Assembly: GCA_021307315.1 (NCBI GenBank)
Contig: JAJSPD010000072.1
Location: 163,747 to 227,746 of the forward strand
Source: Bisporella sp. PMI_857
Taxonomy: Eukaryota > Ascomycota > Leotiomycetes > Helotiales > Helotiaceae
DNA: 64,000 nucleotides
Direction: 5' to 3'
Part shown: positions 41,825 to 51,831 of the stretch, one piece after another
Layout of the letters: each line of letters starts with the position of its first letter
How positions within the stretch are numbered: the first letter of the stretch is position 1
Notes under the pieces: generated by a model
Seen by the model: the letters and a program-made list of their open reading frames with translations, nothing else
Database searches by the model: none
Told to the model about the DNA's origin: nothing
Position numbers and translations under genes: made by a program

Positions 41825-42284
41825 TGAACATCTCCGGCTCGGACTCAAAATATAATGATTTGGCACTTTTCTCCGATAGCTCTCTGGAGTCATCTTTCTC
41901 CACAAAGAGGCTTATTGCTACTTGAAGGCGGCCCTCATCAGGGTTCGGAACTTGAAGAAGAAAAAGGCGGCATAGTCCACAGCCTTTTTCCGATTCGATC
42001 TGTAAATTATGCCGTGACATATGAATAAAGCCGTTTTCTGAGAACAATGCGCTGGTTACATTATCATCAGTGAATAGGCTATTGCATATACTGCAGAGTT
42101 GCGGGTTGTTGACAGCCTGAATAGCTTTTTGGTGACAGCTATAGCACAGCTTAGCATCCTCAAATAGGACCCTACAACGGCTACTGGCACACCATTTGGG
42201 GAAACAATAGCGTCCATAATAAAATATGGCCCCACTTTGTCCGTAAAAACCGTTAAACTTCCCACAGTCCTGATCTAAACTCAA
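41825..42284 (-). pseudogene. HET-type protein N-terminal fragment
   Basis: About 153 codons from a Met at 42284. A Cys-rich leader (CSSRCRVL, LCYSCHQK, LCSICN, GCGLCRLF) is the kind found upstream of the HET core, ending at SEPEMF. The frame then enters LTR C. The HET domain itself is gone. The fragment is divergent to the HET gene at 42741. The sequence 42285-42383 would be its promoter. Confidence 0.72.
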
Positions 42285-42383
42285 AGGATGATGAAACGTG
42301 AAGATTCGAGAAGCCAGTTCATGATCTCATGTTTGGGTGCCTGAGGCAGAACACCGTGTAACGCGGTTGCACCCGTATTGGTG

Positions 42384-42559
42384 TGTCGGGAATCGGCTTA
42401 CGTAGGTAGGCCAAGGAGCTAACTTACTTTCCGAAGGCCGTGGGCTGAACCCAATTCAGCCTTGGGAGTTAGCCGGAATAAGCCTCAAAAGGCGTCACTC
42501 AGCCTCAAAATACCAATTCATATTAATATCCTGCCAAAAAGCTGTTTAAGATTGTGACA
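42384..42559 (+). mobile_element. candidate solo LTR, family N, copy 2
   Basis: 176 bp, TGTCGGGAATCGGC to TTGTGACA. The first 40 bp match 2410-2547 (reverse complement). No duplication. The HET open frame begins immediately after it. Confidence 0.55.
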
Positions 42560-42740
42560 TTCACTTGAACAACGACAAGAAGAAATTATTTTCGGAACAC
42601 TATGTCAGAACAAGCTATGGTACTGTAATCGTACGCCTCCAAATGATAGCACGCTAAGTAGAAAGCAGAAAAGTGTCTCGCCTGGCATTGTTGCCCAAAA
42701 CTACGAAGAAGCCACATTTTGTACACAATGTTTCAAACTT

Positions 42741-44801
42741 TTGAGAGCGAATGAACAAGACTTCGACAGTGCCAGTATGAGATATCAATTCCCAATCGAT
42801 GTTGACTCTGAGAGTTTCAGTGCTCGTGTCAAATCAGGCTGTCGGCTATGTATATTGTTGGACAAGTGGCTCGAACCGGAGCCGGAGGGCACTTTAATAC
42901 CTCCATGTATATGTCGCGTGCGTAATGCTACTGCAACCAGCGATTCCACTACTAAACAGAGTGGCAACTATATACTTGAGTTCGATATTAAGTCTTCCAA
43001 CTACAAAAACTGTTCTACAGGATTAAGATTGACTTCGCACCATGAAACACCTATAACGCCACAACAACAACAAAACAAAACACCTAAACTCGGAAATGTA
43101 CCACCTACTTCGAGCCTTGCAGCCTCATCTACAGCGTCTCCATCTTGTTTTGATCTCATCGAATGGTGGATCAATGATTGTAACCTCAACCACAAATTGT
43201 GTTCCTTCAGGAGAGATTTGTCGACATCGTGGCTACCAACTCGACTTATATTTCTAGGAGATGGCGTTAATGAGTTTCCTATACTCTGCTCCAGAGAATA
43301 CATACCACCAGGCAAGCGTTACAACACCCTAAGTCACCGCTGGGGCCCAAACATTTTCAGGCTCCTTAGCAGTAATCTTGGATCGCTTCAAGAGAGCCTT
43401 CCACTTGATCAGCTCCCCGCGACTTATTTAGACGCTATGGAAGTCTCACGGAAAATGGGCATTGAGTACCTATGGATCGACTCACTATGCATCATTCAAG
43501 ATTCAGGACAAGACTGGCGACTGGAATCAGCAGCGATGGGACTCGTATATAAATATGCCTGGTGTTGTGTTGCAGCAACAGCTTGCCAACAAGCGGGAAT
43601 GCTGATCAATCGTCCTCCTATCGCATCGAGATGTACCATAAAGCCCAGTAATGACAACCCCAGGATAGCTGCTGGAACGTATAATCTCTTCCCGTTGGAG
43701 AAAGGGACCTGGAGTAACGGAATAAGCAACAGTCCGTTGAGTAAGCGGGGCTGGGTGACACAAGAACGACTGCTATCTTCTCGAATAATCCATTTCGGTG
43801 AACGACAAATGTTTTGGGAATGCCAGGAGCGTCAAGCTTGCGAGACATTCGCCAATACTATTCATTCTCGGGAAATAAACAACTACAAGCTAAACTACCC
43901 CGCGAGTATTTCATGGCCACACATGTTGAGGGAATTAGCTCCAAGCTCTTACTATACTTACTGGCGCGATATCATCAGAGACTACAACGTTTGTCAACTA
44001 ACCATGCCGTCAGACAGACTCGACGCAATCGCTGGCGTTGCTAAGGACATACGAACGGCCCTGGACAGTCGTTATCTAGCCGGAATTTGGGAAAAATATA
44101 TCTGTGCAGATCTGCTTTGGTCAAACCTGTCCTGGGATCGCGTTGCGTACAACCGGAACCTTGGAACTCGAAATAGGGAATATCAGGCTCCAAGCTGGTC
44201 CTGGGCATCCTTTAATGGGGCGCCCTGGTGGTTATTTGATTTGCGACCCCACAATTATGTTGTCGAGTATGTGCGCGGAGATGTTGTAGAAATACAAGCA
44301 GGGAGTCTAGGACAGGTCAAATCAGGGTTTATTCACCTCCGAGGGTTGTTGATAAACCATGGATTGACCATTCAGAACCTGATATATAAAAAGCCACCAC
44401 GACTACCTTCATGCACCGAGATTGAGTATTACAATTACGAAATCAATCTAGATGCCAACCCGGAAGAAGACCCACGACTACAAGGAATAGATCGGTCGTC
44501 AGCTGTCTATACCCTTCCAATTATGGTAGAAGGCCTGCGCGGAGAGACCGATTCATGCTTGCTAGGCTCTTTAGCAGCCGAAAACCTTAAATTTATCAGA
44601 TCTTCTACGAATGGCCATTCTTTACTTACTATGCATGCTCTTCTGCTGCTGCGTACCGGAAACGGAGAATTCCAAAGACTGGGGCTGCTATCGTTGAAGG
44701 ATAAATATGTCTATGCTTGTCTTAAGCTTGAGTCGGTTTTGAAGAGCAATGAATATATTGAGCGACATAACGATTACCTATATACTATTTGTATTGTTTA
44801 A
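42741..44801 (+). CDS. HET domain protein, 5' end uncertain
   Basis: A HET-domain protein of about 686 residues. The Cys-rich leader (SGCRLCILLDKW), FDLIEWWINDC and LPTRLIFLG precede the HET core: TLSHRWG, LPATYLDAMEV, IEYLWIDSLCIIQDS, RGWVTQERLLSSRIIHFG. A C-terminal part follows with PSWSWASFNG. No lesion was seen in the core. The first ATG in frame is at 42777, yet the frame is open and coding-like upstream to about 42560 (LCQNKLWYCN, FCTQCFKLL) without any Met, and that open stretch starts exactly where an LTR ends. The true 5' exon may therefore have been lost or lie beyond the LTR. Role: incompatibility/cell death by family. Confidence 0.85.
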   Translation: MRANEQDFDSASMRYQFPIDVDSESFSARVKSGCRLCILLDKWLEPEPEGTLIPPCICRVRNATATSDSTTKQSGNYILEFDIKSSNYKNCSTGLRLTSHHETPITPQQQQNKTPKLGNVPPTSSLAASSTASPSCFDLIEWWINDCNLNHKLCSFRRDLSTSWLPTRLIFLGDGVNEFPILCSREYIPPGKRYNTLSHRWGPNIFRLLSSNLGSLQESLPLDQLPATYLDAMEVSRKMGIEYLWIDSLCIIQDSGQDWRLESAAMGLVYKYAWCCVAATACQQAGMLINRPPIASRCTIKPSNDNPRIAAGTYNLFPLEKGTWSNGISNSPLSKRGWVTQERLLSSRIIHFGERQMFWECQERQACETFANTIHSREINNYKLNYPASISWPHMLRELAPSSYYTYWRDIIRDYNVCQLTMPSDRLDAIAGVAKDIRTALDSRYLAGIWEKYICADLLWSNLSWDRVAYNRNLGTRNREYQAPSWSWASFNGAPWWLFDLRPHNYVVEYVRGDVVEIQAGSLGQVKSGFIHLRGLLINHGLTIQNLIYKKPPRLPSCTEIEYYNYEINLDANPEEDPRLQGIDRSSAVYTLPIMVEGLRGETDSCLLGSLAAENLKFIRSSTNGHSLLTMHALLLLRTGNGEFQRLGLLSLKDKYVYACLKLESVLKSNEYIERHNDYLYTICIV

Positions 44802-45701
44802 GATTAGGTTTATATATAGACACATATTTATATAGAGATTAACTATACCCGACCGTACAATATAGGATGCTGACTCGGCGCAATAAAAGACGACGAAGTT
44901 GTTGTTCACCTGCAAGTTTTTGGCAAGTAGGATTTGTGTTGAGGCCAGACTCTTAACTTATAGCTTTGATACCAGTTCGCAGCGCGTGTCGAGAGTGTTC
45001 CATCACCTGTCAGTTGACAGCACTGTAGCTGGGACGAGGCAATGCGGTCGTCTTGAAAAACCAACTATTGTTGTGCTGCATATGAAGACTTAGAGGGTGG
45101 AGCTTGGGTCTTATCGATGTGCTTTTGAGGAACTGTAGAGTCTTTGTGGCTGTTACGGGATTCAGAAGCTATACTCCGTACTTCGGCGTCGGTCGGTATA
45201 GAAGTGTAGGGCGGTACTAACTTGTTTGCGCGAGCGATTGTCCCTTGGATGATGCCTTGGTTGAAGTTCAGAGATATATAAACTTGGATATATACACTTC
45301 TTAGACTTCAGCTTTGGATCAAGAAAAGAGCTATGGCGAATCCTAAACGAACGTAACGCATACGGAGGCAGGAGTTTGGGATATTGGTTGATCTCGCTTA
45401 CTCAAATGCTTCGTTCTTGATAAATGCTCAAGGAGGAGCCTCTCCGATAATAGAACATGTATTGCAGGTTTAATGAAGTGCCTTGTTCGTAGAGGGCATT
45501 TTCCTCCGAGTTGAGGAATTCTAGAGTAATTAGTTTGAGAATCCCTATTGTCGAGATGTTGAAGACATTCAGAGCACAAAAACATGTGGTTCACCCTGCT
45601 CTCAAAGTCTCAAAGCCGACAGGGCGGGAAGGAGGGAGGAAAAAGGAGAATCGATGCCAAGGTCAACAATCACCACGTGATTCGAAGATTACCGCTTCCC
45701 C
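44802..45701. other. intergenic, no supported gene
   Basis: The HET gene's 3' flank followed by unstructured sequence. The open frames here are under 85 codons and have no recognisable features. Confidence 0.55.
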
Positions 45702-46004
45702 TGTCAGAAATGGTGATAGAACGAGAAATACATAATGATAGTCAGGAAGAATTGGGGATGCCGTTCAGGCTCTCTATTGTTGTCTATGCGTATGTAGAAT
45801 TGTTGCGGGAAATGCCATCACTTCACCACGCAACCAAAAGTGAATCCACTGATGGCCAACATGCTACAATGATACATATATACCCTTCATCCCCCGTGAC
45901 AAGAATACAGATCTGTAGTAATTTGTGTGTGTGAAAAGTCTTCCGCGCTAGCGTTCTCCACTTAGTCGGAGACATGTCAGCTACCTAGATCTCGAATCCT
46001 GACA
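45702..46004 (-). mobile_element. LTR, family H, with internal insertion
   Basis: Reverse orientation, TGTCAGGATTCGAGA (at 46004) to TTTCTGACA. Compared with 39412-39560 and 60199-60387 it carries about 110 extra bases in the middle. A more diverged piece (AGAGAGCCTGAATTGCATC) lies at 46182-46250. Confidence 0.65.
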
Positions 46005-46167
46005 AGATGTCGCGCCACAGCCGCGAACGCTCATTGGTTTGCCTAGCTAGGACCCTGGAACTGGCCATGGTTATAAGGGCAGTTCCAGCAGTAGTTACAC
46101 CTTTTCTCTTTCGTTTAGAATCTTCGTATTTGATACCTTACAAACAGCTATCACAAGCGCCTGTATG
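46005..46167 (-). repeat. family G repeat, copy 2
   Basis: Matches 20490-20655 in reverse complement and abuts the family H LTR directly. Confidence 0.65.
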
Positions 46168-46405
46168 CTACACACACATGCTATGGAGAGAGCCTGAATT
46201 GCATCACCAATATTCCTCCTGATTGTTACTGGGTGTTTCCATGTTCTATTAAATTGTGGATTGTGGATTCCCCCTGACTGACCAACTTGTCGGGTTATTG
46301 AGTATTCCCCTCCACAAATAGCCGACTTGGCTTCAGCCATCCCTTGACGGTAATACCCATACGGGGCGAGGCGGCGCTGGTACGTTTCTGGCTTGGTACG
46401 ACAGC

Positions 46406-46581
46406 TGTCACGGAGAAAGCTAGCAGCCGAGGTGCGCTTGGCTATCGTCATACAGCTACTGGGCTCGGCACGCATTCTAGTGGTATGACCCTGGGCGTTC
46501 CACTTATTTTCCTTACAAGGTTCTTTATATCACTCCGCTCACCCAATTGATTATTCTACAGCTCTGATTTACTCCGTGACA
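46406..46581 (+). mobile_element. solo LTR, family M
   Basis: 176 bp with perfect 10-bp inverted ends TGTCACGGAG and CTCCGTGACA, and flanks ACAGC and GCAGC (four of five match). Only one copy in the window. Confidence 0.62.
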
Positions 46582-46819
46582 GCAGCTGAGACGCGAAGCG
46601 TTGGGAGATTCGGAGCCAGCGTGGAGACATTATTTTTTTGAGGCGTTGTTGCTTTTTCTTGTTTTGAAGGACGAGGTTCAGCCTTCTCGAAGGAGATACC
46701 TCATAAGTAGCCTCGCCCTGACTGGCCGCCGAGGGCTCGGACGGTCAAGTTTGATGGGGTGATCAAGTAGCTCGGAAAACTTGGCTCCAGCTTGGTGGAG
46801 TCTTGGAAGATTTCGTAGT

Positions 46820-47262
46820 ATAACGTCCGTCCCTGGGTCGAGAGACCCACCCTGTTACGAGACTAACCATAGGTACTTTAAATTCAAGTGGCTCTGACTC
46901 TGTGAACGCATCAAAATTTCTTGAAGTTTTATATCAGTTATGTTATGTGCCCCCTCCCGAGCACTCCTGGTTACTCTGAAAATTACGATCGCGTTGTCGG
47001 GGCCCCTCCAACTTGCAGAGAGCCTCCCTTGATGGTGTAATAAGACCTTTCGACCTACAGTACCACTATCGAGCTCTTTTCGCCTTTCAAACTCATAGAA
47101 CGATTGAATCTGGATTTCCGAGTTTCACCACAATGCTGAGAAGTCATTGCTAGCCTTGTGGCGGCCGAGGCGCGCTTTCTCATGCGTCATCGCACACGGT
47201 TGGTACCTCCAATCAAGCGATCAAGGATCCCCGGTCAACCGTATAGTATTTACGAAATTCTG
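46820..47262 (-). repeat. dispersed repeat, family I, copy 2
   Basis: Inverted relative to 25534-25958, about 21 kb away. The interval 47263-47658 shows no gene. Confidence 0.7.
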
Positions 47263-47658
47263 TACTGGTCGTAAGTTAGCACCCCAAAGGGATTAGTGAA
47301 GAGCAGGATCTAATAACAGAGTACCTTTAACACAGCGACAAAGTAAATGCGAAGACTTCGCATTGATTTGCCAAACCTTTATCACCTCTCGAGTCGCGTT
47401 TCGTGGATTGCTTTCGGCCTAAGACATCAAATGAGATAATTAGTCAACAGCATTTGAGAGCATGAGCAATCATGCATTCCCGCCATCGGACGTATGTCGA
47501 CAACACTCCTACGACCAACTGAAAGGATCGGACAGCTGGTCTATGCATCAGCAAGTGCCACTCATCTCCTTCATACACAGAAATACATTTGTGTTTGGAA
47601 GTCTAGCTAGCTAGTTATCTTTGGTAGGGTCTCTGAAGAGCGAACGCCGCGACATTCT

Positions 47659-49417
47659 ATGGCGAAGCAAAATCCAACTCGAATGACTCTTCTGGTGCAG
47701 CAGCAACTCCAAGGCGCAAAAAATTGTGAAACCCTCAACAGCCATAAAAAGATTAAGTTTAGGATACACCCATATCTCGATCCGTTGTTTAGGAATGCTT
47801 CTTTCACCATGCCAGCTGCTCTTGAGCTCGATAACGGGGAGCACATTACATACGGGTCGGCCTGCAAGAAAGATGTTAACATCATCAATGAAGCGACATA
47901 CCCTGGCGCAAGGAGACAGCTCTTTCAGAAGCTCTGGGGTCAGCGTGCAACGATCCAGGACATCGTTCGGCATCACCTGAGACTGCGCGATGAACACGCT
48001 TGTATTGTCAAAGCAGGGAGCCTATGGATTTGTGGGAGCTTTAATGTGTGTATACCTGTCGAAGTAAGGTCGGCCAGCTTCAACCAGAACCTGATCTTTC
48101 GTTGTCCTATGCCACACAAGCTTGCTGAAGCCAAATACCCTGGTATCATCGACGAAAAGCTAAGCTACGAGGTGAGAACCTACGTATGGATACAAGATCG
48201 ATGCTCTTACATCCCCATTCCACAATTATACGGCTTTGGCTTCTCTGACAACCGACACGTAAGGTTTATATATTGCTTGCACATTCCTTGCTAATATTTT
48301 TATAGTTCACACACGAGCAACGTATACCTTCTTATCTCCGCCTCTGGCGCATGTTACAGCGATCTTTCCGCAACTATCTTCGATACCCAACTTTGTCTCA
48401 ATATGCCCCATGCCCGACATACCTGCGCCTGCCCACTGCGTATATGCTACTTGAGTATATCGGCCCTGAAACATGCGAAATGCTCTCAAATACATGGGAT
48501 AAACAGCAAAAAGACCCGGTCCGAAGGCAGAAGCTCTTCCGAGGCATTGCGCGCTTGATCCTGTCCTTAGCTCGCATTCCCCAGCCTCGAATAGCCCCCT
48601 TCAGATTTCATAACAACGGCACTATCACATTGACAAACCGACCACTGCCTTGTTACGTTATCATATTAGAAAATGATGGTGCCCCGAAAAAGATATCGAG
48701 AAATGAAACTTACACTTCCACCGAGCCTTTTGTTACAGATGTGCTTGCATTCCATGACGAATTCTTTCTCAGCAATCCAAACGCCGTTTCAAGTATGAGA
48801 GACTGTCTTGGACAAATGGCTTCCAAAAAATTACTTAGAGCAATTTCGCATCGTTATATTTAGTGGGAAACCCGTAATGGGCCATTCTATCTTCAGCTCA
48901 CTGATTCCCATGCGAGTAACATTTTCGTCGATAGAGACCGGAACATCACATGTCTCATCGACCATGAGTAGGTTTACGCACTACCTGCTGAGATGCTTTC
49001 CGTTCCCTATTGGCTCACGGGATGCGCTATCGATGAGATAACGGAGGACAACCTTCGTGAGTTTGAATAGTTCATCGGGGGTTTATCAATATATTTGAGG
49101 AGGAAGTCAAGATGACGCCAAATAATCCCTTTGCATCGACATCAATCATGCACAACAGCTGGAAATCTGGAGCTGTGTGGTTTTGGTATTGTATTACATC
49201 TGTAAATGCGATGTTTTTCCTTGTTGACGATCATATCAGTCCCAGATTTTCTCCTTTATTTACAAAAACTGAAGGAATACTGTCACAGTATTGGTACCCA
49301 GGATCTGCTAAAGTTGCTGAAAGAGAAATCAATGACCGCGAAGATTATGTAGAACAGTTACAAGTTCTCTTTAACGAAAGAGCAGGCCTCTTCTTGAAGA
49401 AAGAGACTCGCAGCTAA
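47659..49417 (+). pseudogene. aminoglycoside-phosphotransferase-like (APH) kinase pseudogene
   Basis: Fungal APH-fold proteins phosphorylate small molecules or are of unknown substrate. Exon 1 (47659-48258) contains LSYEVRTYVWIQ and IPIPQLYGFGFSDNRH. A 47-bp intron (GTAAGG donor, TATAG acceptor) leads to exon 2 at 48306 (FTHEQRIPSYLRLWRML, YMLLEYIG). The catalytic loop region (LTDSHASNIFVD, where HxxN is seen) and the ITCLIDHE segment follow. In-frame TAG stops occur at 48861-48863, 48969-48971 (after IDHE, where family members have Trp) and 49068-49070. A frameshift leads to the C-terminal part (49112-49417, DDHISPRF). The gene is therefore dead. Confidence 0.78.
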
Positions 49418-50059
49418 GTCTATAATTGACAGAAGCATAGGCTAAAACCCATTTGCCGGACGTCCATGTCTTCTGCCTATCTTTCTCTTTTTCTTTGTCC
49501 TGCCACTCTTTCCATTCCTGCTCGGCCCTCTCTTTTTCTTCCTTCTCTCTCTTCGCCCTATTTTCCTCTCGATTCTTCTTCGCGCATTTTCCAGATGAGA
49601 TGGTAGCTGCTAGATCTTTTGCATTGCCACCCACGCACCAAATTTTGCCTGTAAAACGGTCAGAGCCAGCCTCGTTGATGTGTGGCGTGTGGCTTGAGTA
49701 AGATTTACTTCGTACTGCTCTTCCTCCCCTGTACCGTGGCTCCAACGGTCGGTTATGCTGGGTATTGCTCGTGCGGTCTCTTTTATTTGGTTGTGACCTT
49801 ATCGTGATAGGATGATGAGAGCGGGCAGCTTTCGTTGACGATGTTCAAGTAGGGTGCAGGTGCCTCCAATAGTTGCCTAATCAGGATCATTCGAAGCTTG
49901 TGCCTATCTACCTTAAGCAAACATTCTTCCCAGCCTCAGCCACAGCAGACTCCTAGCGCCTGAGGCTTCAACTATACAGTATTATTTGATCAGAACTAAA
50001 TTAAGCTAATGCATGCCAATTAGCACTAAATCCTGAAGCTACAATATGGTCGCGTTTTG

Positions 50060-50265
50060 TGTCACACTCTTCGTACGGCGTAACTCCCGGACTTCTTGAG
50101 CTTCCTCTCTGAGTGTCTTCAAAATTTGGAACCATATTCTTTCCTCATAGAACCTTTTCCAAGCGCTCCGAAATGCTAAAAAACTCTGAGGGTCGCGATT
50201 CAGCAGGGGGAGCAGCTGGAGCGGCGATCGATGGCATCAACGAAACGATCGACGGCATGATCAAC
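50060..50265 (+). repeat. dispersed repeat, family L, copy 1
   Basis: Matches 55335-55550 in the same orientation (CGGCGTAACTCCCGGACT and GCATGATCAAC blocks). Frames in both copies can encode related peptides (AIDGINETIDGMIN and SAIETIDSMIN), so it may be a duplicated exon rather than a transposon. The interval 49418-50059 holds no supported gene. Confidence 0.6.
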
Positions 50266-50290
50266 TGCAATAAATTTGCTCGCTGCATAT

Positions 50291-50480
50291 TGTCACGGCC
50301 CTGGCCCTATCTCGCTTAAGCCCCTTAAGGCACGGCCCCTGACACCACAAGGCCTCGTTTACACTGGCCCATGGCCAATCTCCTGTATATAAAGCGCTAC
50401 TCTCCTTCCCTTCTTCTGTCTGTAGCTTGTTCTCTTCGTTATAACAATTGACAGTCGTTCACACCTTTGAGTCCTTCGGC
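50291..50480 (-). mobile_element. truncated LTR, family B
   Basis: TGTCACGG end present. The match stops after GAGTCCTTC, so about 60 bp are missing. Confidence 0.72.
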
Positions 50481-50604
50481 TAAGAAGTCTCCGTGGGGAC
50501 TAAGTGATTTAAGGCTTTCCGGAGCAGCGAAAGCTTTTTCGGAGGTAAAAGAACAGTTGAAATTGGGATCGCTTAGCATAACGAAAATGTATTAGCCAGC
50601 TGCT

Positions 50605-50831
50605 TGTTGGTACGAGTGAATAGCACACCCCGCGACGCACGGACCACATGGGCATATACTCTTGTACGTAGCAATAGACTTGGAAGAATGAATACAAGAA
50701 CAAGTCAACCACCTACGACGAGCATACTAGCACTGCGCTGAGATCGCGGTGCTATGTGCCCCGTGGGTACCGACTTGAGCAGTTGCAAGTTATCGAAACC
50801 AAGAAGTATCACTTACAGAGTGATACAGACA
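50605..50831 (+). mobile_element. solo Copia-type LTR, diverged
   Basis: TGTTGGTACGAG to TGATACAGACA. The second half matches 15140-15275 closely. No primer-binding site or duplication. 50832-51831 shows no supported gene. Confidence 0.62.
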
Positions 50832-51831
50832 CTAACTATTCTGGTATCTTGTATTAGAATAATCTGCACTTCAAAATCTCCCCTGTGCGTCAACTGGGGA
50901 AGATATTAGGCTATACAGAGTGAAAATTGCTCGATGCGATTTTAGATAAAAAAGAGAATTAAACATGTTTGTATTAAAGCACAGAACGGGAAGGATATAT
51001 TATGATCTCCAAAAACTCGCCTCCTAGCCCCTGAAGGATAAATTCAACAAAAAGCATGTCATATGTATGCTGACGAAGGAAGAGAAGAGCCCGCCGCCGG
51101 CCACCATTATTCTTTACTGTCTGTCATGAAACAGAATGCCCCAGCAATCAAATCGAGATCTCATTTGATTAATACCAGCAACAAAAGAACCCCCAAAGAA
51201 CCTAACGGGCAGCACAACACGGGATAAAGATAGAGAAACACGTAAGTAGCTATTATCATCCCTCCTTGTCCAATACGATATATATGCCATATAGCGAAGC
51301 TGAAAATCAGAAGTTACAACCCCAAATCTGTCCTGCCATCTAAATGATATGGAGGGATGACCTTGCGTGAAGCACCACAGTTCGACTAGGCAGCAACGAA
51401 CCGTGACAGCGGATGGCACCAGAAAGGGAAACGTTGCATATGCAAATTTGACCAAGTTTTGTTTGATTGCGGTAGGGATTTTGGTGTAAAAGCGGCCTAA
51501 CTCTGTCTTTGTGCGTGTGCACGACGACCAGGGCAATCATGTAGTTAGTATTGGAAGTATGTCGGGTAGCTCTATGTTTACTAATGTACACCTTCTTTAG
51601 CACAATCATAGGACACCTACAGGCTCACGATGTAGGCTGTGCTCGATTCTAGACCAGAAATTAGATGCAGCTTCTGACCTATTATTCTCACGAATGATTA
51701 AAATAGTAGAGCCATGAAAAGAAGTCTTCACACTCAATTATGGCCTATCTAACGCTCAGCCGCCTTCCCAGCTTGCGGAGTTTCCGCTTAAAAGATATCG
51801 ACTTTGGCGCCCCTATCTCGATAAACTCATC

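Noticed and set aside
49371..49745. 125-codon minus-strand Lys/Glu-rich frame
   Set aside because: Low complexity, no recognisable domain, overlaps the end of the APH pseudogene. A chance frame is as likely.
51114..51536. 140-codon minus-strand frame
   Set aside because: Composition not coding-like, no domain, no start context.
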